DNA of 64,000 bases from Chromatiales bacterium (ex Bugula neritina AB1) (GTDB taxonomy: Bacteria; Pseudomonadota; Gammaproteobacteria; Granulosicoccales; Granulosicoccaceae), in the NCBI GenBank assembly GCA_001730015.1, contig MDLA01000103.1, positions 1-64,000 on the forward strand, read 5' to 3'. The notes beneath the pieces were generated by a model. That model ran no database searches and was not told the DNA's origin. It worked only from the letters and a program-made list of their open reading frames with translations. Below are positions 52,400 through 61,450 of this stretch, one piece after another (the stretch's first letter is position 1; every line of letters begins with the position of its first letter). The position numbers and the translations under genes were made by a program.

Positions 52400-52741
52400 T
52401 TTATTGGTAATCTCTCGTCTGTTTGTGCTGCAGATCACCGAGCCAGAGAATGATAGTGGCAGAGTCTTTTACGGGTCAAGAGAGCACCACTACAAAATGG
52501 TGATTGTAATAATTCAACACACTACATAGTGGGGATTGCTTTGTTAACAGGCTGGTAGTTATCTGTTGATAACTTGTGGGTAGAAATCGTTGCAGAATTG
52601 TAGCATCAGCATGGCCACACCAGTGCGATTGCAAGCTGCTGGCCTTTCTCAGTGATGCGTAAGGGCAGAGGAACAGCTGTTTGTTTTTTCTACATCTTCG
52701 CTTCGGTTCGATTGGTTACCAGTTTGTAGCATGCCTCGATA
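52400..52741. other. Intergenic, nrdJa promoter side and mgtE 3' side
   Basis: No gene. A 12-bp dyad CACTACATAGTG at 52520-52531 and a GTTATC/GATAAC dyad near 52558-52574 are present; neither could be assigned. No cobalamin riboswitch elements were found. Confidence 0.4.
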
Positions 52742-54097
52742 TTACATCAGTAGTGCGGTGGCGAGGCCGAGAAAGGCCATCAGGCCTACGACATCGGTTA
52801 CGGTGGTCAGAACTACTCCGCCCGCCAGTGCCGGATCAATATCGAGCCGCTTCAGCAGTACCGGGATCATAACACCGGCAATACCAGCGACGGACATGTT
52901 GATAACCAGCGCCAGCCCGATCACCAGCCCGACCCGGCTATCCCCGAACCACAGGTAGGCGATCAAAGCGACAATTGCTGACCAGACCAGGCCGTTGAGC
53001 AGGCCCACAATGGCTTCTTTGACCAGCATCCAGCGGGTATTGCCTGCACCAATCTGCCCGAGCGCCTGACCACGGATTACCAGAGTTAGGGTCTGCGATC
53101 CGGCAATACCGCCCATGCTGGGTACGATAGTCATCAAAATTGCGAGGGTCACTATTTGATCGAGTGTATTGGCGAATTGGCCAGCAACCCAGGATGCCAG
53201 AAAAGCAGTGGCCAGATTGATTCCCAGCCAGACGGTGCGTCGGCGCATGCTACGGACCACTGGAGAGAAAAAATCGTCTTCCTGGCTGAGGCCTGCCATG
53301 CTCATAACAACCTGTTCGGCATCTTCGCGGATCACATCGACAACATCGTCAATAGTTATTCTGCCCAGCAGCCGGTTGTCGTTGTCGACTACCGGTGCTG
53401 ATATGAGGTCGTGATCTTCAAATAGCCTGGCGACGTCGGTGGCAATTTCACTGACATTGATTACGTCAACGTCTGTTCGCATGACATCGGCAACTCTGGT
53501 CTCAGGGTCATTTGTCAGCAGCTGCCGTATGGGCAGTACTCCCTGATAAATTCCGTATCGATCAGTAATGATTATCCGGTCCGTATTTCTCGGCATGCTA
53601 CCTTTCAGTCGCAGATATCGCAGAACCACGTCGAGAGAAACATCAGCGCGTGCGGTGACCAGGTCCAGATCCATCAGGCCGCCGGCGCTATCTTCAGGGT
53701 ACGACAACACCGATTCGAGCCGCTCGCGATATTGCTTATCCATGCTGTGAAGCACATCATTCGTGACCTGGTCCGGCAGCGCCTGCACGTAGTCGGCGAG
53801 GTCATCGATATCGAGATTTTCAGATATTGCAACCAGTTCGGCCGTATCCATTTCCTCAATCAGGGTGTTGCGAACTTCATCACCGACTTCGAGTAATATT
53901 TCTCCTTCATGTTCCAGCGCGATATGCGTCCACAAAAGCTTTCGCTTTGCAGTGGGTAATGATTCCAGCAGGTCGGCCACTTCGGCGGGTTGCAGTGCCT
54001 GAATAAGTTCACGCGCCGTATTGAAGCTACCACTGTTCAGGATTTCCGCTACAGCGTCTTGTCTTTCCTCATCAGTGACTTTCGTAGAATCGAGCAT
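52742..54097 (-). CDS. mgtE: Magnesium transporter MgtE
   Basis: The 451-residue channel has an N-terminal MgtE_N superhelix (LIQALQPAEVADLLESLPTA), a CBS pair (VADVMRTDVDVINVSEIATD, LLGRITIDDVVDVIRED) that gates by cytoplasmic magnesium, and a five-helix membrane domain with the pore motif PSMGGIAGSQTLTLVIRGQA and the late DPALAGGVVLTTVTDVVGLM. It is the last gene of the PTS run, a linkage seen in several gamma- and betaproteobacteria. Confidence 0.95.
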   Translation of the reverse strand: MLDSTKVTDEERQDAVAEILNSGSFNTARELIQALQPAEVADLLESLPTAKRKLLWTHIALEHEGEILLEVGDEVRNTLIEEMDTAELVAISENLDIDDLADYVQALPDQVTNDVLHSMDKQYRERLESVLSYPEDSAGGLMDLDLVTARADVSLDVVLRYLRLKGSMPRNTDRIIITDRYGIYQGVLPIRQLLTNDPETRVADVMRTDVDVINVSEIATDVARLFEDHDLISAPVVDNDNRLLGRITIDDVVDVIREDAEQVVMSMAGLSQEDDFFSPVVRSMRRRTVWLGINLATAFLASWVAGQFANTLDQIVTLAILMTIVPSMGGIAGSQTLTLVIRGQALGQIGAGNTRWMLVKEAIVGLLNGLVWSAIVALIAYLWFGDSRVGLVIGLALVINMSVAGIAGVMIPVLLKRLDIDPALAGGVVLTTVTDVVGLMAFLGLATALLM

Positions 54098-54135
54098 GGG
54101 AGATCAGTTCTGTATCGTGGTGAAGTGACGAGCAG

Positions 54136-55869
54136 TCAGGTATTTAACTTACCCAGCAGTTCGATTTGCTTGTTCCGGTCGCTGCATCTCAGTAACGCGA
54201 GAGCATGGCGACGTATTGTAGAAATATTGGTGTCACGCAACATCTTTTTTATTTCCAGTATTGAGTTGGGCGGCATGCTGAATTCGCGTAATCCCAGGCC
54301 TAGAAGCAACCGCGTGTAGTCGCTGCTTCCTGCCATCTCCCCGCACATAGTGACCGGGATTTTCTGTCGGATGCCTGCTTCAATAACGATTTTGATTAGT
54401 GCTAATACGGCAGGATTGAGTGGGTCATAAAGATAATTTACCTGATCATCAATGCGGTCAATTGCCAGTGTGTACTGGATTAGATCGTTTGTACCAATCG
54501 AGAGGAAGTCCAGGTGCTCGGCGAAGTGTGCTGCGGAAATTGCTGCCGCAGGTACCTCTATCATGCCGCCAACCGGAATTTTATTGTCGAACTTTATATT
54601 CTTGCTGCGTAGTGCTTCTTTTGTATTTTCCAATAACTGGATTGCCTGCAACAGCTCGGGTACAGTGGTCAGCATGGGGAACATTATTTTTATAGGGCCT
54701 TTGGCTGAGGCCCTTAAAATTGCACGTAATTGTGGAACAAATAGAGATGGATCATTGAGACACAGACGTATTCCACGCAATCCCATAGCCGGGTTATGGG
54801 CCAGTGGGCCGGTACTGACAGATTCGACTTCTTTGTCTGCTCCCAGATCAACGGTTCTAATTGTCAGCGGTGCGCCGCGAAGGGCTCGCAGTACCTTCAT
54901 ATAGGTTTTATAATGTTCGTCTTCAGTCGGGATTCCCTTGCGATGCATGTAGAGAAATTCGGTGCGGTACAGCCCGACTCCGGCTGCATTCACTTTGCGT
55001 AGTAGTTTTAGATCGTCGTCTATTTCTATATTCGCCAGCAGAGATATTTTTTCGCCGCTCTTAGTGCGTGGTTTGGCGTCAGTGAGCTTGATTAATTCGC
55101 GGGCTTTACGACGAATTTCCCGTTGACGTTTGTGAAAATGATCGATTATCTGATCATCGGGATCGGCCAGAACCAGACCGCGATCACCATCGATAACCAG
55201 AGTTTCTCCGGTCTTTAAATAGCGTCTGGCTTCTGTCAGCCCTACTATCGCCGGTATATTGAGGCTGCGCGCTAGAATGGCGGTGTGCGACAGCGGGCCG
55301 CCCATTTCTGTTACAAACCCCGCGATTCCATTGTGCTGCATAAGTACAGTGTCTGCGGGAGTCAGATCGTCGGCGATGACAATCTGATTTTTCCAGTTAA
55401 TGCTCTCGTCGATTTCCCTGTTTTTGTTGCCGCTCACCATCGCCTGCAATACGCGATCAAACACGTGATGAACATCGTCGCGACGGGTTGCTATGTATGG
55501 ATCATCCATGGATTCGAATACAGCCAGGATGGAGTCGCGCTGAAGTTTTAGTGCCCATTCGGCGTTGCAGTGATGTTGCTTGATAAGATCTGCGGGAGTA
55601 GAGGACAGCATTGAATCGTCAAGCATCAGTATATGCGTTTCGATGAAGGCGCTGATGTCTTCCGGGGAATTTTCCGGAATGGCGTCACGTACCTTCAACA
55701 ACTGTTTCCGGGCGGCACTGTGAGCGGATTTAAATCGCCTCACTTCTACAGCGATACTTTTTCGATCTATTTTCTTTTCGACAATTTCTGTTTTATCGCG
55801 ATGCAGAATAAACGCCGGTCCTATGGCAACTCCACGGGAAACCCCCATGCCGTTGAGCATAAGTGCCAT
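54136..55869 (-). CDS. ptsI: PTS enzyme I (phosphoenolpyruvate-protein phosphotransferase)
   Basis: The 577-residue enzyme I takes phosphate from PEP to HPr. The phosphoacceptor His195 is in GGPLSHTAILARSLNIPAIV. The PEP barrel has GVGLYRTEFLYMHRKGIPTE, LGADKEVESVSTGPLAHNPA, GGMIEVPAAAISA, DFLSIGTNDLIQYTLAIDR and MCGEMAGSSDYTRLLLGLGL. There is no N-terminal GAF domain, so it is PtsI- rather than PtsP-like. It overlaps ptsH by one base. With no sugar permease in the window it probably feeds the regulatory PtsN branch. Confidence 0.95.
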   Translation of the reverse strand: MALMLNGMGVSRGVAIGPAFILHRDKTEIVEKKIDRKSIAVEVRRFKSAHSAARKQLLKVRDAIPENSPEDISAFIETHILMLDDSMLSSTPADLIKQHHCNAEWALKLQRDSILAVFESMDDPYIATRRDDVHHVFDRVLQAMVSGNKNREIDESINWKNQIVIADDLTPADTVLMQHNGIAGFVTEMGGPLSHTAILARSLNIPAIVGLTEARRYLKTGETLVIDGDRGLVLADPDDQIIDHFHKRQREIRRKARELIKLTDAKPRTKSGEKISLLANIEIDDDLKLLRKVNAAGVGLYRTEFLYMHRKGIPTEDEHYKTYMKVLRALRGAPLTIRTVDLGADKEVESVSTGPLAHNPAMGLRGIRLCLNDPSLFVPQLRAILRASAKGPIKIMFPMLTTVPELLQAIQLLENTKEALRSKNIKFDNKIPVGGMIEVPAAAISAAHFAEHLDFLSIGTNDLIQYTLAIDRIDDQVNYLYDPLNPAVLALIKIVIEAGIRQKIPVTMCGEMAGSSDYTRLLLGLGLREFSMPPNSILEIKKMLRDTNISTIRRHALALLRCSDRNKQIELLGKLNT

Positions 55870-56138
55870 TACTCAGGCTCACCGAATCGTTCGTTGATTA
55901 ATGCCTCAACACCGTTCAGAGCTGCTATTTCGTCTCCGCCCTCAGCGTAGACAGTAACCGTATTACCCCGACTTGCCGCCAGCATCATAACGCCCATGAT
56001 ACTCTTTGCATTCACCCGTTGATCTTCCTTTTCTATTTCGATGGTGCTTTCGAAGCTGCTGGCAAGTTTAACCAGTTTTGCGGCGGCTCGGGCATGAAGG
56101 CCGAGTTTGTTTATAATTTCTATTTTTTTGAGCTGCAA
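55869..56138 (-). CDS. ptsH: Phosphocarrier protein HPr/NPr
   Basis: The 89-residue carrier has the active His15 in KLGLHARAAAKLVKLAS and the regulatory Ser46 in NAKSIMGVMMLAAS, the target of HprK. It passes phosphate from enzyme I to EIIA proteins. The hprK gene two genes upstream matches the presence of Ser46. Confidence 0.95.
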   Translation of the reverse strand: MQLKKIEIINKLGLHARAAAKLVKLASSFESTIEIEKEDQRVNAKSIMGVMMLAASRGNTVTVYAEGGDEIAALNGVEALINERFGEPE

Positions 56139-56293
56139 TTTTAACCCTTTGAGTTTGTTACCCTGTATTGCATCTATATTGAGTTTCAGGATCTGCGACT
56201 ATAGAAATTGCTGATCCGCCTGTGTTTATTCGTCGTGTTGTTGCTCTTGGTTGCAGTAATTCTTCGTTTATTGACGGCTTTTGAGCGCAGTTT

Positions 56294-57148
56294 TTATTCA
56301 ATTTCTCTGTGCTTGACCGTGACACGGTTGATCTGGCTGTTCAACCGTTGCTTTACCTGCTCTGCCACATAGACTGACCGGTGTCTCCCGCCGGTGCAGC
56401 CAATTGAAATTGTCAGGTAGGAGCGATTCTCGGATTCAAATACTGGTATCCAGTGAAAAAAGAAATCCCCTATATGATCAATCATTTGCTGCACCATATC
56501 ATGTTGTTGCAAAAATTCTGCAACGGGCGCGTCGCGCCCGGTCATCGGGCGCAATGTCGCTGACCAGTAAGGATTTGGCAGACAGCGGACATCGAATAAA
56601 AAATCTGTACCATGAGGCTGACCATGCTTAAACCCAAAGGACTGCAGCAGTACGTTCAGTGGCTTTCTGTTTGACCCGATAACCCGGTTGCGGATGACTT
56701 CCCGAAGTTGATGCAGGTTGAGGTTTGTCGTATCAATGCCAACATCGGCAATTTGCTCGAGGCGCCCCAGTAGCATCCGCTCAGTACCAATGGCGGCATC
56801 AAGCGGGGCGCCGTGTTTTGACAGGGGGTGTTTACGACGGGTTTCGCTGAATCGGGTGATTAAAATATCACGTTGTGCGTCGAGGAATACGACCTGTGTC
56901 TCCACACCCAGAGAGCGAACCTGAGTGACTACAGATTCGAACTGATCGAGAAGTTCCACTTCGCCTCGAGCATCTATTCCCACAGCGACGCGATCATAGC
57001 TCTCCGTATCAGCTGACATTTTACGAGCCAGATCGACCAGCATGCTTATCGGCAGGTTATCAACGCAGAAATAGCCTTCGTCTTCGAGGGTATGAAGTGC
57101 AACGCTCTTGCCGGCTCCTGAGAGTCCGCTGACAATTATCATCTGCAT
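56294..57148 (-). CDS. rapZ: RNase adapter RapZ
   Basis: The 284-residue nucleotide-binding protein has IVSGLSGAGKSVALHTLEDE (Walker A), YFCVDNLPISMLVDLARKMS, then LDAQRDILITRFSETRRKHP and the C-terminal SFGFKHGQPHGTDFLFDVRC and ISIGCTGGRHRSVYVAEQVK. In E. coli it guides RNase E to GlmZ and so controls GlmS. It lies 2 bases after hprK. Its RNA partner here is unknown. Confidence 0.95.
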   Translation of the reverse strand: MQMIIVSGLSGAGKSVALHTLEDEGYFCVDNLPISMLVDLARKMSADTESYDRVAVGIDARGEVELLDQFESVVTQVRSLGVETQVVFLDAQRDILITRFSETRRKHPLSKHGAPLDAAIGTERMLLGRLEQIADVGIDTTNLNLHQLREVIRNRVIGSNRKPLNVLLQSFGFKHGQPHGTDFLFDVRCLPNPYWSATLRPMTGRDAPVAEFLQQHDMVQQMIDHIGDFFFHWIPVFESENRSYLTISIGCTGGRHRSVYVAEQVKQRLNSQINRVTVKHREIE

Positions 57149-57150
57149 AT

Positions 57151-58074
57151 TCAGGATTCCATCAGGTGTCGTTGAAGGTTTTCGAATTCTTGTGAGCTGT
57201 CGTAGCCGCTTTTCTCCAGTAAATAATTACGTACTGCTGCTTCAACCAGCACAGCAAGGTTCCGTCCGGGGGCAACCGGTATAGTGAGCTCGGATATTTC
57301 CAGTCCGAGTACATCTCTGATTTGCTCGGTTCGATTAAGTCTGCTGCTGTCGTCAAATGGATTTGACTCGTCCATTAACTCAAGCCGCACAATGAAACGC
57401 AGAATTTTTTTGTGTCTGGTGCTGGCGTGCCCGTACATTTTGCGTATATTTATTACCCCGAGACCGCGCACTTCAAGAAAGTCTCGTAGCAGGCGCGGGC
57501 AGCTGCCTTCAATTGTGTTGTGTGCAATGCGGCGGAATTCAGGGGCATCATCTGCCACCAGTTTATGACCACGGGTTATTAACTCAAGTGCCAGCTCGCT
57601 TTTGCCCACTGAACTCTCGCCGGTAATCAGCACGCCGACCCCCAGGACTTCCATCAAGACGCCGTGAATGATAACCGTATCGCTCAGACGTGTTGTCAGG
57701 TACTGACCAATCGTGTTGATCAGGCGCCGGCAGGGCAGCGGGCTGGTAAAAAGCGGGGTGGAGGTCTGGGTAGCCAGCTCTATGAGGTCGTTTCCAGGGG
57801 CGACATCATCTGCGATGATTATCAGCTGGCTGTTTTGCTGAAACAATTCCTGCTGTACTGATCCACTGAGACGCGACATACCAGCGAATTCGGCTTTTCC
57901 GATCAGCTGTATGCGGTTGGGGCTGATTAGATCCAGAAGGCCAAGCAGGTTGGGGCGATGTGTTTCCGAGTTTTTTTCAATCGAACGGTCACCGCCATTT
58001 TGTCCGGCCAGCCAGGTCAGCGATAACTTTTGCCCGAGTTCACTGAACAGTTCGTTGACGGTTAGGTTTTTAAT
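57151..58074 (-). CDS. hprK: HPr kinase/phosphorylase, probable ATT start
   Basis: The 307-residue enzyme phosphorylates and dephosphorylates Ser46 of HPr. The catalytic half has the P-loop GVLITGESSVGKSELALELI, HKLVADDAPEFRRI, LEVRGLGVINIRKMYGHAST and PVAPGRNLAVLVEAAVRNY. The first ATG is at 57879, but the frame continues 65 codons upstream with a clear HprK N-domain (LTVNELFSELGQKLSLTWLA, HRPNLLGLLDLISPNRIQLI). No ATG, GTG or TTG precedes that block in frame. The best site is ATT at 58074-58072, with AGAGG upstream, giving IKNLTVNELF and normal length. A sequencing error of ATG to ATT is the alternative. Confidence 0.88.
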   Translation of the reverse strand: MKNLTVNELFSELGQKLSLTWLAGQNGGDRSIEKNSETHRPNLLGLLDLISPNRIQLIGKAEFAGMSRLSGSVQQELFQQNSQLIIIADDVAPGNDLIELATQTSTPLFTSPLPCRRLINTIGQYLTTRLSDTVIIHGVLMEVLGVGVLITGESSVGKSELALELITRGHKLVADDAPEFRRIAHNTIEGSCPRLLRDFLEVRGLGVINIRKMYGHASTRHKKILRFIVRLELMDESNPFDDSSRLNRTEQIRDVLGLEISELTIPVAPGRNLAVLVEAAVRNYLLEKSGYDSSQEFENLQRHLMES

Positions 58075-58257
58075 CTTGTGCCTCTTGTGGGCTGGTCGCC
58101 GGCCGGAGCGCTTGTATGAACTGAACTATTGAAAATTACTTGCCAGCGAGCTGCACTATAGAAAGACGTATGGATGAACTCTGTAAAGCAACAGATTATG
58201 TTCATGTATATTACAAGAAATGACCATAGAGAGAACAGATGCTGCGTAGTGCTGTTG

Positions 58258-58743
58258 TTAAAGGTTCCGTGTTTCAGCTTCAGCGATGATATCGATGAGC
58301 TCTTGTGGTGATCGCGATAAACGGATAGCCTCTCGATTTTCGGGTGCATTAAAGAATTTCGCCAGTGAGGCCAGGATTTTAAGGTGTTCTTCGGTCTGAT
58401 CTTCCGGCATCAGCAGTCCAAACACGACATCAACTGGTTGTTCATCCGGCGCATCAAAGTCAACAGCTTCGTCCAGTGTAATTAATGCACCTAGAGGTTC
58501 AGTAACAAAATCAACTCTGCCGTGAGGAATTGCAATACCGTGGCCCATACCGGTGCAGCCCAATCGTTCCCGTGCTGCAAGAGCGTCCATAACGTCCATA
58601 TCAACGTCGTCGTCTTCATCAATACCCAGCCAGTCTTCCATCAACCGAGCGATTAGTTGCAGACTTTTCTTCTTGCTGGTGGAAGTTGCCCCGCAGGAAA
58701 TACGGGACAAATCCAGTAGCTTGCTAATTGTGTGTTCAGACAT
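58258..58743 (-). CDS. ptsN: PTS IIA-like nitrogen regulatory protein PtsN
   Basis: The 161-residue EIIA-Ntr has the phosphoacceptor His74 in GMGHGIAIPHGRVDFVTEPL and DEQPVDVVFGLLMPEDQTEE. It ends the PTS-Ntr relay and regulates potassium, nitrogen and envelope functions in its unphosphorylated form. The N-terminal LLDLSRISCGATSTSKKKSL is typical. Confidence 0.95.
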   Translation of the reverse strand: MSEHTISKLLDLSRISCGATSTSKKKSLQLIARLMEDWLGIDEDDDVDMDVMDALAARERLGCTGMGHGIAIPHGRVDFVTEPLGALITLDEAVDFDAPDEQPVDVVFGLLMPEDQTEEHLKILASLAKFFNAPENREAIRLSRSPQELIDIIAEAETRNL

Positions 58744-58794
58744 GGCTTATGGTATGGCCAATAGCTATTGGCATTCAGGCATTAGTTGCCGCGG

Positions 58795-59142
58795 CTACTC
58801 TTCAATAATATCCGTATTAATTATATCGGTATTGATTTTGTCTTTGTCTTTGCGGTGATGGTCTTTAAGCTTTTCTTTATGTTTTATTAGCTGGCGATCG
58901 AGTTTATCTGTGAGGAGATCAATTGCGGCATACATGTCGGCTTCTATTGTGTCTGCGAAAAGCTGGGCGCCCTTAACATTGACGGTGGCTTCAGCCTTCT
59001 GACGCTGTTTTTCTACGGTAAGGATAACGTGTATATCCATCACCTCGTCGGAATGACGTTCAAGCCGGTCCATTTTCGAGGTAACGTAGTGACGCAGCGA
59101 GTCAGTGACATCAATGTGGTGTCCCGTAACGATCAGGTTCAT
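58795..59142 (-). CDS. hpf: Ribosome hibernation promoting factor
   Basis: The 115-residue short-form HPF begins MNLIVTGHHIDVTDSLRHYV, with the second strand VILTVEKQRQKAEATVNVKG and ADMYAAIDLLTDKLDRQL. It binds the 30S decoding centre and helps dimerise ribosomes. The tail is charged and repetitive (KINTDIINTDIIEE). It is the usual gene after rpoN. Confidence 0.94.
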   Translation of the reverse strand: MNLIVTGHHIDVTDSLRHYVTSKMDRLERHSDEVMDIHVILTVEKQRQKAEATVNVKGAQLFADTIEADMYAAIDLLTDKLDRQLIKHKEKLKDHHRKDKDKINTDIINTDIIEE

Positions 59143-59192
59143 GCTCGTCTCTCTCCTAAGTGATTTTGCGAAAATACTCTGCGCAAGGGCAA

Positions 59193-59224
59193 CCGATACA
59201 CGCCCGATATGGCGGGTGTATCGG
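59193..59224. other. Stable hairpin between rpoN and hpf
   Basis: CCGATACAC (59193-59201) pairs perfectly with GTGTATCGG (59216-59224); GCC/GGC pairs extend it inside. No U-tract on either strand, so an RNA processing or stability element is more likely than a terminator. Confidence 0.5.
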
Positions 59225-59392
59225 AAGTTGTGGAAAAGCGAAAGTGAGGTTCCGGATCGGTAAAGAATTGCCGATCCATGTTGGCTGTTGAGCTCGCGGG
59301 GTTAGCCAGGGGGAAAGCACCTATCCGGCGGCTGCATTGACTACAATAGACTGCGCTTGAAATGGACTTCATGCGTTCGGCGCAATGACCAT

Positions 59393-60931
59393 TCAGGTCA
59401 GTCGCTTTCTTTCGTTTGACGGTGGTATGGACATTGATTCCCGATATTTAGCGACAGTACGTCTGGCTACCTGTATCCCCGATGATACCAGTGTACTTGC
59501 AATTTTACTGTCGCTCAAAGGTTTTCCTGGGTCTTCTTTGGCGATAAACTTTCTGATCATTGCTCGAATGGCGGTAGCGGAGCATTCACCACCATCAGAT
59601 GTGGATACATGGCTTGAGAAAAAGTACTTAAATTCAAAAATACCCCGCGGTGTGTGGATATATTTTTGTGTTGTAACACGGGAGATAGTGGACTCATGCA
59701 GCTCCAGGTGCTCAGCGATATCCCGCAGCACCAGTGGGCGCATTGCTTCATCTCCGTATTCGAGGAAACCGCGCTGACGTTCAACAATTGCGGTGCCGAC
59801 CCGCAGTAGTGTTTCGTTGCGACTTTGCAAGCTTTTTATAAACCAGCGCGCTTCCTGCAGCTGATTGCGCATGTAGTTGTTATCGTCGCTCTTATCAGCG
59901 CGTTTAACCAGCCCCGCATACATGGAATTAACGGCCAGTCTGGGGGCGATATCTGGATTCAGCTCTACCCGCCATACCCCTTTAACTTTTTTAACAAAGA
60001 CATCCGGAACAATATATTGTGGTTTGTTCGATACGATCTGCGAGCCGGGCCGGGGAGTCAGGCTTTGAATTGTCTGGATCGATTGCTGTAGCTGGGCATC
60101 GTTGATCTTCAGCTGGCGTTTTATTTTTGCAAAGTCCCGAGAGGCAAGCATTTGCAGATGCTCCGCGATCATTTGCTTGCAAACTTCAATGTGCGGGCTT
60201 GAGTCCATCTCCTGCAACTGGATCAGCATACATTCACGTGTATCGCGTGAGCCGCAACCGATTGGATCAAGCTGCTGGATTAACCTTAAGATGGCCTCAA
60301 TTTCTTCAGCTTCGCAATGATCCTCAGGGTCAGGGTAGTTTGCATTCACTGCCTCGAGAATATCGTCTATTTCGTCTTCCAGGTAGCCGTTGTCATCTAT
60401 ACAGTTAACAACAGTTGCTGCAATGATCTGATCAGATTCTGTTAGTGATCGCAATCGTAACTGCTCTAGCAGATGATCCTGCAGATTGCCTCCACCAGCA
60501 CTGGTATACTCGGTGAAGTCACGCTGATTTTCTTCTCCCGATTGCATAGAACCGGAGCCGTATGCGGGCTCGTAGATGTCTTCCCACGCACTGTCTACTG
60601 GCAATTCATCGGGGATGTCAGGGGTTGCGTCGGAAACTTCGATGGACGAACTCAAGTCGTCCAGAGGGTCTGCTGATATTTCGTCGCCAGCTTCTTTCGC
60701 GTTATCCTGCTCTTTACTTTCTCTTTCGTTGTCGCTGCGCATTTTGGCAGCTTCTTTTTCGGAGTTTTCCTCTCCATCTTCCTGAACTTCCAACATCGGG
60801 TTGGTTTCAAGGGCTTGTTGAATCTCGGTTTGCAACTCCAGGGTTGACAGTTGTAGTAGCTTTATCGCCTGTTGCAGCTGGGGTGTCATTGCCAGCTGCT
60901 GGCCGATTTTCATTTGCAGGGAATGTTTCAT
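59393..60931 (-). CDS. rpoN: RNA polymerase sigma-54 factor
   Basis: The 512-residue sigma-54 has the Gln/Leu-rich activator-interaction region MKHSLQMKIGQQLAMTPQLQ, an acidic region II (residues about 50-120), the core-binding domain, and the C-terminal DNA-binding part: IAEHLELHESTISRVTTQKY (HTH) and the RpoN box ARRTVAKYRE near residue 495. It needs AAA+ activators and links to the PTS-Ntr genes downstream. Confidence 0.97.
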   Translation of the reverse strand: MKHSLQMKIGQQLAMTPQLQQAIKLLQLSTLELQTEIQQALETNPMLEVQEDGEENSEKEAAKMRSDNERESKEQDNAKEAGDEISADPLDDLSSSIEVSDATPDIPDELPVDSAWEDIYEPAYGSGSMQSGEENQRDFTEYTSAGGGNLQDHLLEQLRLRSLTESDQIIAATVVNCIDDNGYLEDEIDDILEAVNANYPDPEDHCEAEEIEAILRLIQQLDPIGCGSRDTRECMLIQLQEMDSSPHIEVCKQMIAEHLQMLASRDFAKIKRQLKINDAQLQQSIQTIQSLTPRPGSQIVSNKPQYIVPDVFVKKVKGVWRVELNPDIAPRLAVNSMYAGLVKRADKSDDNNYMRNQLQEARWFIKSLQSRNETLLRVGTAIVERQRGFLEYGDEAMRPLVLRDIAEHLELHESTISRVTTQKYIHTPRGIFEFKYFFSSHVSTSDGGECSATAIRAMIRKFIAKEDPGKPLSDSKIASTLVSSGIQVARRTVAKYRESMSIPPSNERKRLT

Positions 60932-61450
60932 AGATCTGTGCGTTTACCCGTTGATGACCTTGTAGCGGACGATCTGTAGAGTCTTCGACTAACTACCAAA
61001 ACAGACAAACCGACTGACGTCGTATGCCGTGTAGCTAGCAACCCTTAGTGGCATTCCTCGGAGAGGTAATGTATACAGCCGTTACCTCAAATGCCAGAGA
61101 TCGTTGTTGCTTCGAATTGTGCTTTGCACTGCCACTACAGCAGAACGTTACACGAGTAAAGTATGGTTCAAAAGTCTTCAACTGCAATGCAAAACCAACT
61201 TTATTTCGTTGTTTTGCATGAGCCCTTATTGTAATGGGTTTTATGGTAAAGATGTTGCACTGGTCTAGGGTTAAGAGTATGGCCGTGACTGTTTGCTGGC
61301 GTCGTTAATCCGGCAGTTTACCTGAAAAATGTTGGGTAACGTCGCTTGAATATCACTGGTTTAAGGATGGGCACTAGATCAATGGATGGGCACCGTTTTT
61401 AGTTTGCAGACATCAAGATACGCGAGATACTCTTAAAATAAACGTCTTTC
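60932..61450. other. 519-base gap between lptB and rpoN with repeat remnant
   Basis: No gene. lptB and rpoN are usually adjacent, so this gap looks expanded. It has a dyad at 61187-61220 (ATGCAAAAC with GTTTTGCAT plus inner pairs) and family 2 element ends near 61357-61393. The rpoN promoter should lie in its left part, but I could not pick one confidently. Confidence 0.5.
61357..61376. repeat. End remnant of foldback family 2
   Basis: GGTTTAAGGATGGGCACTAG differs by one base from the terminal repeat of the copies at 24239 and 49816. A second partial match, ATGGATGGGCAC, follows at 61382-61393. The rest of an element is not recognisable, so this is a deletion product or solo end. Confidence 0.65.

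Noticed and set aside
52143..52741. Cobalamin riboswitch before the B12-dependent reductase
   Set aside because: No B12-box-like conserved core (GCCACTG-type) or large nested fold could be found; the NrdR boxes explain regulation better.
60009..60021. NrdR-box-like CAATATATTGTGG
   Set aside because: It lies inside rpoN coding sequence (the SNKPQYIVPDVF codons), alone and unpaired; taken as chance.
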